DNA from: Actinacidiphila alni
GTDB taxonomy: Bacteria > Actinomycetota > Actinomycetes > Streptomycetales > Streptomycetaceae
NCBI RefSeq assembly: GCF_900112845.1
Contig: NZ_FONG01000021.1
Coordinates: 1-64,000, forward strand
Length of the DNA: 64,000 nt
Direction of reading: 5' to 3'
Numbering within the stretch: position 1 is the first letter of the stretch; each line of letters starts with the position of its first letter. The notes under the pieces are model-generated. The model did not search any database and was not told the origin of the DNA. It saw only the letters and a program-made list of their open reading frames with translations. Made by a program: the position numbers and the translations under genes. This document shows positions 48,707-57,570 of the stretch, piece after piece.

Positions 48707-50167
48707 TCAGAGGTCCAGGCCGGTCAGGACGAGGACCCGCTCGTAGGTGTAGTCGTCCATCGCGTACTTGACGCCCTCGCGACCCGTGCCCGAGTCCTTG
48801 ACGCCGCCGTACGGCATCTGGTCGGCGCGGTAGGAGGGGGCGTCGCCGATGATGACGCCGCCGACCTCCAGTTCCCGGTGGGCGCGGAAGGCGAGCTGGA
48901 GGTCGTGGGTGAACACACCGCTCTGGAGCCCGAAGCGGGAGTCGTTGACGGCGGCGAACGCCTCGTCGGCGCCGTTGACCCGGTGCAGCGACAGCACGGG
49001 GCCGAACGCCTCCGCGGTGGCCAGGACCGCGTCGGCCGGCAGGTCGGCGAGAACGGTCGGCGCGTAGCTGGTGCCCTCCCGGGTGCCGCCGGTCAGCAGT
49101 TTGGCGCCCTTGGCGACGGCCTCGTCCACCCAGGACGCGACCCGTTCGGCGGCGGCCTCGCTGACCAGCGGGCCGACGTCGGTGGCGTCGTCGCCCGGGT
49201 CGCCGACGGCCTGCTCCCGCACCTTGGCGACGATCTTCTCCGCGAGCGCGTCGAAGACGGCGGTGTCGGCGATGACCCGCTGCACCGAGATGCAGGACTG
49301 GCCGGCCTGGTAGTTGGAGAAGGTGGCGATGCGGGTCGCGGCCCAGTCGAGGTCGGCCTCGGACGACCAGTCGGCGAGCACCACGGCCGCGGCGTTGCCG
49401 CCCAGCTCCAGCGTGATGTGCTTGCGCGGCACCGAGTCCATGATCTGGTAACCGACGGTGTCGGAACCGGTGAAGGAGATCACCGGCAGCCGCGGGTCCT
49501 GCACCAGCGCGGGCATCTTGTCGTTGGCGACCGGCAGCACGCTCCAGGCGCCCTCTGGCAGCCCCTCGGTCTCGGCCAGCAGCTCGCCGAGCAGCAGCGC
49601 GGACAGCGGGGTCGCGGGCGCCGGCTTGAGGATGATGGGGGTGCCGACCGCGATCGCCGGGGCGACCTTGTGCGCCACCAGGTTGAGCGGGAAGTTGAAC
49701 GGCGCGATGCCGAGCACCGGGCCGCGGCCGAAGCGGCGGGTCAGCGCGAGCCGACCGACGCCGCCCGCGTCGGTGTCCAGGCGCTGCGCCTCGCCGCTGT
49801 TGAAGCGGCGGGCTTCCTCGGCGGCCCAGCGGAAGACGGACACGGCGCGGCCGACCTCGCCTCGCGACCACTTCATCGGCTTGCCGTTCTCCGCCGTGAT
49901 CAGCCGGGCGATCTCCTCCGACCGCTCGGCGATCCGCTTCGACACATGGTCGAGCGCGGCGGCCCGTACGTGCGCGGGCGTCGCCGAGAACGCGTCGGCC
50001 GCCGCTGCCGCCGCCGCGACCGCCTCCTCGACCTGGGCGTCCGTCGGCACGGCGACCCGGCCGACCGTCGCGCCGTCCCAGGGGCTGGTCACGTCGAAGG
50101 TGTCCGTGCCCTCGGCCTGCCGGCCCGCCAGCCAGAACGCGTGCGTGGCCGCTCCTGTGGTTGTCAC
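48707..50167 (-). CDS. NAD(P)-dependent aldehyde dehydrogenase
   Basis: 486 residues from GTG 50167 (VTTTGAATHAFWLAG). Visible are LGIAPFNFPLNLVAHK, ISFTGSDTVGYQIM, the catalytic glutamate in ITLELGGNAAAV, the catalytic cysteine in NYQAGQSCISVQR, and the C-terminal MPYGGVKDSGTGREG. It belongs to the succinate-semialdehyde/lactaldehyde-type branch. With gabT 5 kb away and a PucR regulator between, it is a reasonable candidate for oxidising succinic or aminobutyric semialdehyde, but substrate assignment is inference. Confidence 0.9.
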   Translation of the reverse strand: MTTTGAATHAFWLAGRQAEGTDTFDVTSPWDGATVGRVAVPTDAQVEEAVAAAAAAADAFSATPAHVRAAALDHVSKRIAERSEEIARLITAENGKPMKWSRGEVGRAVSVFRWAAEEARRFNSGEAQRLDTDAGGVGRLALTRRFGRGPVLGIAPFNFPLNLVAHKVAPAIAVGTPIILKPAPATPLSALLLGELLAETEGLPEGAWSVLPVANDKMPALVQDPRLPVISFTGSDTVGYQIMDSVPRKHITLELGGNAAAVVLADWSSEADLDWAATRIATFSNYQAGQSCISVQRVIADTAVFDALAEKIVAKVREQAVGDPGDDATDVGPLVSEAAAERVASWVDEAVAKGAKLLTGGTREGTSYAPTVLADLPADAVLATAEAFGPVLSLHRVNGADEAFAAVNDSRFGLQSGVFTHDLQLAFRAHRELEVGGVIIGDAPSYRADQMPYGGVKDSGTGREGVKYAMDDYTYERVLVLTGLDL

Positions 50168-50240
50168 GGTGGGTCCGCCCTTTCCGAGATCGAATGTGCT
50201 GCCGTCCCCGTCTCTCACCGTAGGCGGGCCGGGCCGGGCC

Positions 50241-50267
50241 GCACGTTGTCCACGACGTAGTACGTGC
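50241..50267. promoter_or_regulatory. Interrupted palindrome upstream of the aldehyde dehydrogenase gene
   Basis: GCACGT (50241-50246) and ACGTGC (50262-50267) form 6-bp inverted arms around 15 bp. The site lies about 75 bp ahead of the GTG start, in the region between two divergent genes. It could be an operator for the nearby PucR-type regulator; nothing else in the 212-nt gap looks coding. Confidence 0.3.
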
Positions 50268-50379
50268 CCGCTGCCGCGCTCCGTAATGGCCGTAACGTCC
50301 CGCGGCCCCGGGCCCGGCAAAGCCGCCCGCCGTACGGGCGGGCGCCTCTATCCTGCTGACGGACGGGGAGGGGAACACC

Positions 50380-50859
50380 GTGACACAGAGCGTGACGATC
50401 GACCTGGGCGACGGTTCGACGGTGGAGGCCGAGGTCATCGGGGACCTCGCCTTCCGGCAGACCGGGGACGGCGCGGCCGGTACGGGGTACGGCGGCGACG
50501 ATCCGTACGGCGATGTCGGGGTCGGCGCGGGCCGCAGGGCCGCCGCCCTCGGCTCGGCGGTGGCGCTCAGCCTCGGGCAGGTGCGGGACACCGTGCGCAG
50601 CGTGGGCCGCTGGGCGGCCGAAACGGTGACGGAGGGCGGCGCCGCCGGGTCGCCGGACTCCTTCGAGGTGGAGTTCGGCCTCAAGCTCGCCGTGAAGTCC
50701 GGGCAGCTCTTCGGCATCATCGCGGAGGCGGGCAGCGAGGCGGGCCTGACCGTGAAGCTGTCCTGGGACCTGGCCGCCCGCCGGGCCCGCGCCGAGGCGG
50801 AGGCCGCGTCCACTGATGCGGCGGACGCTACGGGGCCCGGCGGCGCCCCAGGGATCTGA
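50380..50859 (+). CDS. Trypsin-co-occurring domain 1 (CU044_2847) family protein
   Basis: 159 residues. The N-terminus is a small beta domain (VTIDLGDGSTVEAEVIGD). The core FEVEFGLKLAVKSGQLFGII followed by AEAGSEAGLTVKLSWDL is the hallmark of the Trypco1/CU044_2847 family. That domain is usually found beside trypsin-like proteases and NTPases in predicted bacterial conflict modules. Here it stands alone, 7 nt from the end of the convergent pucR-like gene and divergent from aldehyde dehydrogenase. GGGGAGGGG precedes the GTG start. No enzymatic residues are evident; it may be an adaptor. Confidence 0.8.
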   Translation: MTQSVTIDLGDGSTVEAEVIGDLAFRQTGDGAAGTGYGGDDPYGDVGVGAGRRAAALGSAVALSLGQVRDTVRSVGRWAAETVTEGGAAGSPDSFEVEFGLKLAVKSGQLFGIIAEAGSEAGLTVKLSWDLAARRARAEAEAASTDAADATGPGGAPGI

Positions 50860-50866
50860 GGACGGC

Positions 50867-52411
50867 TCAGCCCGCCTTCAGTGCCAGCCAGAGCTCCATG
50901 CGGACGTCCGGGTCGTCCAGGGAGCGGCCCAGGATCTCCTCGACGCGGCGCATGCGGTAGCGCAGGGTGTGGCGGTGGACACCGAGGTCCGCGGCGGCGG
51001 CGTCCCACTGGCCGTGGTGGGAGAGCCAGGCGTGGAGGGAGGCGACGAGGTCACCGCGGGAGGTCGCGTCGTGGTCGCGCAGCGGCCGCAGCAGGCCCTC
51101 GGCGAAGGCGCGGACGGCGTCGTCGGCGAGCAGCGGGAGGACGGAGCCGGCCCCGACCTCGCCGTGCTCGACGAGATTGCGGCCCCGGCGCAGCGCGACG
51201 GCCAGGGCGCGTTCGGCCTGCCGGTGGGCCTCGGGGACGTCGGCGGGGGCGACGGGCGCGGACAGGCCGGCGGCGAGCGTGTCCTCGGCCTCGGCGAGGT
51301 CGGCCGCGGTGGACAGGGCCACGGACTCCTCGGCGGCGAGCACCACGATCCTGGGGCCCTCGCGGACGGCGAGCAGCGCGTCGCCGGAGCGGGCGGCGAC
51401 GGCCTCGGCGCGTTCGCCGAGCCGGGTGACAGCGTCGGCGCCGGGCGCCGAGTTCGGCTCGGCGGGTTCGGCGATGAGCACCCGCACGGGGTGGTCGAGC
51501 AGGGAGCCGTAGAGCGTGCTGGCGACCGCGCGGGCGTGCTCGGGTTCGCCGGCCAGCAGCATCCGCAACAAGGCGGCGGCGAGCCGCTGTTCGGCGTCCT
51601 GGAGGCTGCGGGACTGCTCCAGCGAGAGGGTCAGCAGGGCGACGGCGGCGTGCACGACGTAGCGGTCGGCGGTCTCCAGGCGCTCCTCGGTGCCGACGGC
51701 GAGGAAACCGCGCGGGCGGCGGCCGGTGCCCAGCGACTGGAGTTCGACGCGGTCCTCGGTGCCCGCCGGGCCCGCGACGGCGGCGCTGGCCGGGGCGGGG
51801 GTGTCGCGCAGCCGGTCGATCTCGCCGGCCAGCCGGGCGGCCCGGCGGCCCGCCCAGTCCGGGGCGGCGGCCAGGACGGCGCCGGAGGAGTCGTAGAGCG
51901 CGGCCCAGCCGTCGAGGTGCTGAGCGAGCCGGGACAGCAGGGCCGCGGTGCCGTCGGGGGCGAGCGCGGCGCGGGTCAGTTCGCGCTGGGCCTCGAAGCC
52001 CGCGGTGACGGCTTTGTACTGCTCGGCGGCGACGGCCGCGGAGACGGCCTTGCTGATCGCGATGAAGGGCGTCCTGCGCGGCACTTCGAACAGCGGCAGC
52101 CGGGCCTGTTCGGCCGCGGCGACCAGGGTGGGCGGCACCGCGTCGTGGCCGACCCCGACGCCGAAGCCGAGGCCGACGACACCGGCGGCGGCGAGCCGCG
52201 CCACGTAGTCGCGCATGTGCCCGGGGTCGTCCACGGCGAGCTTCATGCCGGTGGTGAGCAGCAGTTCGCCGCCCTCCAGATACGGTCCCGGGTCGTCCAG
52301 TTCGCTGGTGTGGACCCAGCGCACCTCGGTGTCGCCCAGCCGGTCGCCGCCGGCGCGGACGGCGAGCTTGAGTGCCGGGTGGTGGGCGAGCGAGGCGAGT
52401 GTGAGGGGCAT
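50867..52411 (-). CDS. PucR family transcriptional regulator
   Basis: 514 residues from ATG 52411. The N-terminal PucR ligand domain shows MPLTLASLAHHPALKL, VRWVHTSELDDPGPYL and GGELLLTTGM. A central CdaR GGDEF-like region follows, then a C-terminal helix-turn-helix (HTH_30) with WDAAAADLGVHRHTLRYRMR. Relatives activate purine, GABA or polyamine catabolic genes in response to substrate. The position between the aldehyde dehydrogenase and gabT suggests control of that pathway. The TraG-like gene lies 121 nt upstream on the same strand. Confidence 0.9.
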   Translation of the reverse strand: MPLTLASLAHHPALKLAVRAGGDRLGDTEVRWVHTSELDDPGPYLEGGELLLTTGMKLAVDDPGHMRDYVARLAAAGVVGLGFGVGVGHDAVPPTLVAAAEQARLPLFEVPRRTPFIAISKAVSAAVAAEQYKAVTAGFEAQRELTRAALAPDGTAALLSRLAQHLDGWAALYDSSGAVLAAAPDWAGRRAARLAGEIDRLRDTPAPASAAVAGPAGTEDRVELQSLGTGRRPRGFLAVGTEERLETADRYVVHAAVALLTLSLEQSRSLQDAEQRLAAALLRMLLAGEPEHARAVASTLYGSLLDHPVRVLIAEPAEPNSAPGADAVTRLGERAEAVAARSGDALLAVREGPRIVVLAAEESVALSTAADLAEAEDTLAAGLSAPVAPADVPEAHRQAERALAVALRRGRNLVEHGEVGAGSVLPLLADDAVRAFAEGLLRPLRDHDATSRGDLVASLHAWLSHHGQWDAAAADLGVHRHTLRYRMRRVEEILGRSLDDPDVRMELWLALKAG

Positions 52412-52532
52412 GCGGACCTGGTACGGGAGGGGGCCGGAGGGGAGCCGGCCCGATGGTGACCGGCCGGATTTTGGCCGACCGGTAGTGGTCGCCGTCTTCA
52501 ATTGTGCCGCACCGTACATTCCCCGGCCCGCC

Positions 52533-54911
52533 CTACCCGCGCAGGTCGACCAGGACCGGCGGCGCGCTGTTCCCGCCGGTCGTGGTCAGCGAGAGGACGG
52601 CGTGCCCGGCGGGCACGGTGTGGGCGAGGTCGGAGGCCGACCAGCGTTCGCGTTCCACCTCGCGGACGGTGACGGCGTCGGCGGCGACGACCCGGCCGGT
52701 GATCATGCGGCGGGCGACGCGGCTGGCGCGCTGGGCCATGGTGCCGGACTGGTCGACGCTGGTGACCTCGCGGGACTCCACCCGCGTGGTGCCCCAGGTC
52801 TCGGCGAAGAACCGGCCGTCCCAGGCGGAGATCCCGGCCAGCGCCATCCGGCAGCCGGCCGCGGCGACCAGCGGGCCGCGCAGCGGCTCGGGGACGTCGT
52901 CCAGGGTGCGCAGGCCGAGCGCCATGCCCGCCCGGGTGGTCGGCAGCGCGGCCAGGGCGCGGACGGTCCCCGCGGTGACGGCCTGCCCGATGTCGTCGAC
53001 GACCAGGCCGGCGAAGCGGGCTCCGGCGCGCCGGTCGCGGACGGCGGCGGTGAACTGCGCGACCAGCAGCCTGACCAGGATGCGGGAGGCCGCGGGGTGG
53101 CCGCGCTCGGGCAGTTCGACCCGGACCCGGACGGGGTGGACCAGTGCCTCCATCGAGAACGGCCGGGGCGGTTCGGTGCCGCCGGGGGCCGGGTCGCCGA
53201 AGGACGCGGCGAAGGCGGGCCGGTCCAGGACGGCGATCCGGTTGGCGAGGTCGCTGCCGATGTCGCCGGGCCTGGCGGACTGCCGCAGCCGGGCGTCGAG
53301 TTCGCGCAACAGGTCGTCGCGGCCGGCCGCGGTCACCGCGCGGCTCAGCTCCTCGTACACCTCGGGCGCGCCGTCCAGCAGTTCGCGGAGCACCGGGACC
53401 GTGGGGAAGCGGCCGTGGGCGGCGGCGTACGGGCCGAGGAGCTGGCCGAGGGCGGCGGCGGCGCGGCGCTGCTCGGCCTCGGGGCCGTCGACGAGGGCCT
53501 CGGCGAGCAGCAGGGCGGCCCGGTCGGGGTCGGTGCCGCCGCCGTACAGGTCGAGGCTGTAGCGGCTGTCGGGGTCGCCGGGCGCGATGACGACGTCGTA
53601 CGCCTCGTCGGGGCCGAGGTCGGTGTCGGCGTCCGCGACCACGATGACGGCGGCGCCGCCGGTGAGGGCCTGCAGGCACAGGGATTCGGCGACCGGGCGC
53701 AGTACGTGCCGGGTGCGGTCGGCGCCGGGCGGGCCGACGACGAGCAGTCCGGTGCCGAGCAGCGCGGGTTCCAGGGCCATGCCGGAGCCGCGGTATGCGA
53801 AGGAGTTGCGCTCGTCCTCGGCGCCGCGGCCGATCCTGACCTGGCCGCCGAGCAGGTCGTGCGGGGCCGTCCGGTGGGCGAGGTCGCGGTCGCCCGAGGG
53901 GTGCAGGCAGGCGCCGCCGCCGAGCCGCCGCACCTGGTCGGTGAAGGCGAGGACCTCGCGGGGGCGCTGCCGGGTGCGGTTCCACGCCTGCCGGATGCGG
54001 ACGCAGTCGACGTCGTTCATCTTCCCGGCGCTCACCTCGCGGGCGAGCCGGTCGGCGGCGTCGGAGCGCCCGGCCGCGCGCAGTTCTGGCCAGTCGGCGG
54101 GGGTCGGGGCCAGTGGGTCGGGGGCCTGGACCTTGGGCCGGGGCGCGGCGTCCTTGGCCTGCTCGCCGTCCCAGTCGGTCAGGCCGAACCAGCCGCCGTA
54201 CTTCGCGCACGGGTAGGCGATCAGCGCGGCGACGGCGGCGTAGATGGTGTACGTGACGGCCGCGGCCCGGTCGGCGTTGCCGCCGCCGCTGATCCAGGAG
54301 TACGGGAAGAGGTCGAGGACGGTGTCGAGGATGGGGACGTAGCCGGTCCAGCTGAGCTGCCAGACGAGGACGCCGACGGCCAGCGCGAACCAGCCGCGCC
54401 GGGCCCGGGTGTCCAGGAAGCGGCGGGCCGCCTCCGGCCAGGCGCCGAGCCGGCCGAAGAGCCACACCATCACGGCCGCCGACAGCACGCTGTAGAGGTT
54501 CTGGGTGAAGACCTCGGGGCGGGTGAGGTGACCGCTGAAGGACCAGCTGTGCGGGGTGAGGATGTGCAGCGGGAACTGCCACCAGGGCAGGAAGCCGTTG
54601 TTGCGCAGCGACCACACGAAGATGCCGGCGACCAGGCCGAGCAGGGCCCGGCCGAGCACCCGGCCGTCGGGGACGCGGTCGGGGTCGCGGGGCACGTGCC
54701 CGTAGGCGTAGATGCCGGGCGCGTCGGAGATCCGCGGGGTGCGCAGCCACGCTTCCGTGGCGGAGACGGGCGGCGCCTGCGCGGGGATCGGCGGTGGCGC
54801 GGCCGGCCGCGGCACGGGGCGTGCCGGGTGCGGCGGCCGCCCCGGGGCGGTGCCGTACGCGTGTTCCCCGGTGCCCCGGCCGTGTCCGGGACCGGCATCC
54901 CTGGCATCCAT
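52533..54911 (-). CDS. Membrane ATPase of VirD4/TraG-like type, degenerate P-loop
   Basis: 792 residues. A Pro-rich N-terminus is followed by four likely transmembrane segments (about 88-102, 137-154, 173-194, 216-234), a linker, and a C-terminal domain shaped like VirD4/TraG/FtsK-type NTPases. The nucleotide loop reads GPPGADRT at 393-400, where GK of a Walker A is replaced by Asp-Arg. The Walker B-like strand is FAGLVVDDIGQAV. Loss of the lysine predicts weak or no ATP hydrolysis. The family is conserved in Streptomyces without known function. No relaxase or other conjugation gene is near. Confidence 0.75.
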   Translation of the reverse strand: MDARDAGPGHGRGTGEHAYGTAPGRPPHPARPVPRPAAPPPIPAQAPPVSATEAWLRTPRISDAPGIYAYGHVPRDPDRVPDGRVLGRALLGLVAGIFVWSLRNNGFLPWWQFPLHILTPHSWSFSGHLTRPEVFTQNLYSVLSAAVMVWLFGRLGAWPEAARRFLDTRARRGWFALAVGVLVWQLSWTGYVPILDTVLDLFPYSWISGGGNADRAAAVTYTIYAAVAALIAYPCAKYGGWFGLTDWDGEQAKDAAPRPKVQAPDPLAPTPADWPELRAAGRSDAADRLAREVSAGKMNDVDCVRIRQAWNRTRQRPREVLAFTDQVRRLGGGACLHPSGDRDLAHRTAPHDLLGGQVRIGRGAEDERNSFAYRGSGMALEPALLGTGLLVVGPPGADRTRHVLRPVAESLCLQALTGGAAVIVVADADTDLGPDEAYDVVIAPGDPDSRYSLDLYGGGTDPDRAALLLAEALVDGPEAEQRRAAAALGQLLGPYAAAHGRFPTVPVLRELLDGAPEVYEELSRAVTAAGRDDLLRELDARLRQSARPGDIGSDLANRIAVLDRPAFAASFGDPAPGGTEPPRPFSMEALVHPVRVRVELPERGHPAASRILVRLLVAQFTAAVRDRRAGARFAGLVVDDIGQAVTAGTVRALAALPTTRAGMALGLRTLDDVPEPLRGPLVAAAGCRMALAGISAWDGRFFAETWGTTRVESREVTSVDQSGTMAQRASRVARRMITGRVVAADAVTVREVERERWSASDLAHTVPAGHAVLSLTTTGGNSAPPVLVDLRG

Positions 54912-54953
54912 TGGACAGTTCGCCCCTTGCCCCTCGTCGCCGACGATGCGCTC

Positions 54954-54981
54954 AATGTAGTCGAGCGGCTACCGCCGTAAA
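54954..54981 (-). promoter_or_regulatory. Candidate promoter for the TraG-like gene
   Basis: On the minus strand TTTACG (54981 to 54976) and TACATT (54959 to 54954) are separated by 16 bp, close to a HrdB-type consensus. The predicted start of transcription is about 35 bp before the ATG at 54911. Confidence 0.45.
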
Positions 54982-55225
54982 AGGATCTTGGCGGCCGGGG
55001 AACGGCCCGGGACGGCCGCGGCGGGGCCCCGGACGGTCACGGGCGGCGGCGCGCGCACTGGCCGTTACGGCGCATCGCCGCGGGGCAGTGTTACCTATCG
55101 GCGTGTGCGGGCGGGCCGGGACCCGGCCTAACCTGCGGGAAAGAGCCGACAACGACCGTCCGGACACGACCGCACCGGCCGACAGGACCGACAGTGACGC
55201 CCCCGGCGTGAGGAGCACACCCGAC
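54982..55225. other. Intergenic region ahead of gabT
   Basis: The 314-nt divergent gap 54912-55225 holds no supportable gene. Apart from the minus-strand promoter listed separately, it is a GC-rich stretch (about 54985-55070), then a relatively AT-richer segment (GTGTTACCTATCGG near 55088). A CTAACC near 55128 might be part of a gabT promoter, but no convincing -35/-10 pair stands out. A GAGGAG lies 10 nt before the gabT ATG. Confidence 0.5.
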
Positions 55226-56557
55226 ATGACCGCACTTCCGCAGGAACGCAAGCTGGTGACCGCGATTCCCGGCCCGAAGTCCCAGGAGCTGTCCGCGCGG
55301 AAGTCCGCCGCGGTCGCGGACGGCGTGGGGGTGACGCTGCCGGTGTACATCACCCGCGCCGGCGGCGGCGTGGTCGAGGACGTGGACGGCAACCGGCTGA
55401 TCGACTTCGGCTCCGGTATCGCCGTCACCTCCGTCGGCAACAGCGCGGAGGCCGTGGTGCGCCGGGCCGGCGCGCAGCTCGCGGACTTCACCCACACCTG
55501 TTTCATGGTGACGCCGTACGAGGGGTACGTGGAGGTCGCCGAGGCGCTGAACGAGCTGACGCCGGGCGATCACGCGAAGAAGACGGCGCTGTTCAACTCC
55601 GGCGCCGAGGCGGTGGAGAACGCGGTGAAGATCGCCCGTTCGTACACCAAGCGCCCGGCCGTGGTCGTCTTCGACCACGGTTACCACGGCCGCACCAATC
55701 TGACGATGGCGCTGACCGCGAAGAACATGCCGTACAAGGAGGGCTTCGGGCCGTTCGCGCCCGAGGTGTACCGGGTGCCGCTGGCGTACGGCTTCCGCTG
55801 GCTGACCGGCCCGGAGAACGCGGCGGAGGAGGCCGCGGCGCAGGCCATCGACATGATCACCAAGCAGATCGGCGCGGAGCACGTGGCGGCGATCGTGATC
55901 GAGCCGATCGCGGGCGAGGGCGGTTTCATCGAGCCCGCCAAGGGCTTCCTGCCGCGGATCGCGCAGTTCGCGAAGGACAACGGCATCGTCTTCGTGGCGG
56001 ACGAGATCCAGACCGGTTTCTGCCGCACCGGCCAGTGGTTCGCGTGCGAGGACGAGGGCATCGTGCCCGACCTGATCACCACGGCCAAGGGCATCGCGGG
56101 CGGACTCCCGCTTGCGGCGGTGACCGGCCGCGCGGAGATCATGGACGCGGCGCACGCGGGCGGCCTCGGCGGCACCTACGGCGGCAACCCGGTGGCGTGC
56201 GCCGCGGCGCTCGGCGCGATCGAGACGATGAAGGAGCAGGATCTGCCGGCGAAGGCGCGGCGGATCGGCGAGATCATGACGGCCCGGCTGACCGCCCTCC
56301 AGGAGAAGTACCCGGCGGTCGGCGAGGTCCGCGGGCGCGGCGCGATGATCGCGGTGGAGCTGGTCGAGCCGGGCACCACGACGCCGGACGCGGCGCTGAC
56401 CGGCGCGGTGGCGCGGGCCTGCCACGCGGCAGGGCTCGTCGTGCTCACGTGCGGGACGTACGGGAACGTGTTGCGTTTCCTTCCGCCCCTGGTCATCGGC
56501 GAGGATCTGCTGAACGAGGGCCTCGACATCATCGAGGCGGCCTTCGCCGGGGTGTGA
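55226..56557 (+). CDS. gabT: 4-aminobutyrate aminotransferase
   Basis: 443 residues from ATG 55226. A PLP fold-type I class III aminotransferase: ALFNSGAEAVENAVKIAR, DHGYHGRTNLTM, VADEIQTGFCRTGQWFA, and the Schiff-base Lys288 in TTAKGIAGGLP, then GGTYGGNPVACAAAL. It transfers the amino group of GABA to 2-oxoglutarate, giving succinic semialdehyde. Aldehyde dehydrogenase genes on both sides, a PucR regulator and polyamine uptake genes support a putrescine/GABA degradation role. Confidence 0.94.
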   Translation: MTALPQERKLVTAIPGPKSQELSARKSAAVADGVGVTLPVYITRAGGGVVEDVDGNRLIDFGSGIAVTSVGNSAEAVVRRAGAQLADFTHTCFMVTPYEGYVEVAEALNELTPGDHAKKTALFNSGAEAVENAVKIARSYTKRPAVVVFDHGYHGRTNLTMALTAKNMPYKEGFGPFAPEVYRVPLAYGFRWLTGPENAAEEAAAQAIDMITKQIGAEHVAAIVIEPIAGEGGFIEPAKGFLPRIAQFAKDNGIVFVADEIQTGFCRTGQWFACEDEGIVPDLITTAKGIAGGLPLAAVTGRAEIMDAAHAGGLGGTYGGNPVACAAALGAIETMKEQDLPAKARRIGEIMTARLTALQEKYPAVGEVRGRGAMIAVELVEPGTTTPDAALTGAVARACHAAGLVVLTCGTYGNVLRFLPPLVIGEDLLNEGLDIIEAAFAGV

Positions 56558-56580
56558 CCGGCGGTAAGGAATGGGGGGAC

Positions 56581-57570
56581 GTGAAGAAGGTGTGCGGGCC
56601 TGATGGCGGACGGGTGATCCCGGGCCGCGCGGCGGCCCTGGTGACGTACGGTTTCAGCAGAACAACCCGCTCGCGACGGTCTCCGAAGGGGAGCGCCTCG
56701 GGCGACACCGCGCCGGTGTATCCCCAACACCGGCTCAGCAGTGCCCTCGCGCACGACACCGCCGGGATCGATGGTCCCGGCACTCCTCGCCGATCGGTCG
56801 GCCGTTCGTCCCACACCCCCCGGGGCGAGCGGTACGGCGATCGCCATGGCCGCCCCGGAACTCTCCCCCCTGTTCCGGGGCGGCTGACTTTTCTGCTGCT
56901 GCTGAGCGCCGTCGGCGCCGGGCTCTTCGCGCTGCTCACCTGGCAGGTCGAGACGGACGGGCGGATGGTCGGCCGGGACTGGAGCGTGCTCGGCTGGTTC
57001 CGCCGGCAGGACGCCGCGCACCCGGGCGCGCACGGCACCGCGCAGGTGATCAGCGACTTCGGCAACATCCAGGTGGCGGTGCCGGTGCTGCTGGCCGCGG
57101 TGGTGCTGGCCGGCTGGCTGGGGCGGCGGGCGGCCGTGGTCCGCTGGTGGCTGCCGCCGCTGGCCGCGGTGGTGACGATGGCCCTGCTGCCGGTCGCGGT
57201 GAACACGGTCAAGGCCGCGGTGCTGCGCCCCGCTCCCGGGCGGACCGTGCCCAGGACCGACGGCTACGGCTACTTCCCGTCCGGGCACGCCGGCACCTCG
57301 GCGGTGGCGTACGGGCTCGCGCTGCTGCTCCTGCTGCCGTACGTGCGCCGCCCGGCGGCCAGGACGGCGCTGACCGCGGGCACCCTGACGCTCCAGGCGG
57401 CCGTGGGTGTCGCCCTGGTGTGGTGCGACTTCCACTGGCCGCTGGACGTGCTGGCGAGCTGGTGCCTGACGGTGACGCTGCTGGCGTGGTTCGCGGCGGC
57501 GGCGCTGTTCAGCGGGCCGCCCGAGCCGGCCTCCGGTGACGTCAGCTGTTCGTCGGGAAGCCCAGATTGA
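56581..57570 (+). CDS. PAP2-type membrane phosphatase (start uncertain)
   Basis: The convincing part begins near 56880 (RLTFLLLLSAVGAGLFALL). It has about six hydrophobic segments and the PAP2 signature: KAAVLRPAPGR, YFPSGHAGTSA, and CDFHWPLDV with the catalytic His and Asp. The open frame extends up to GTG 56581, but between 56650 and 56880 codon third positions lose their GC bias, so the N-terminal 100 codons are doubtful. In another frame MAAPELSPLFRG (from 56848) would join smoothly if one G were added at about 56880, hinting at a frameshift. It likely dephosphorylates lipid or sugar phosphates at the membrane. The 3' end overlaps mmsA by 29 nt. Confidence 0.75.
   Translation: MKKVCGPDGGRVIPGRAAALVTYGFSRTTRSRRSPKGSASGDTAPVYPQHRLSSALAHDTAGIDGPGTPRRSVGRSSHTPRGERYGDRHGRPGTLPPVPGRLTFLLLLSAVGAGLFALLTWQVETDGRMVGRDWSVLGWFRRQDAAHPGAHGTAQVISDFGNIQVAVPVLLAAVVLAGWLGRRAAVVRWWLPPLAAVVTMALLPVAVNTVKAAVLRPAPGRTVPRTDGYGYFPSGHAGTSAVAYGLALLLLLPYVRRPAARTALTAGTLTLQAAVGVALVWCDFHWPLDVLASWCLTVTLLAWFAAAALFSGPPEPASGDVSCSSGSPD

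Noticed and set aside
52533-54911. Evidence for an integrated conjugative element around the TraG-like gene
   Set aside because: No integrase, relaxase, Rep or att-like repeats are visible, base composition matches the neighbours and flanking genes are core.
55091-56425. A 444-codon minus-strand frame opposite gabT
   Set aside because: It is antisense to a clear class III aminotransferase and is His/Arg/Leu-rich without domains.
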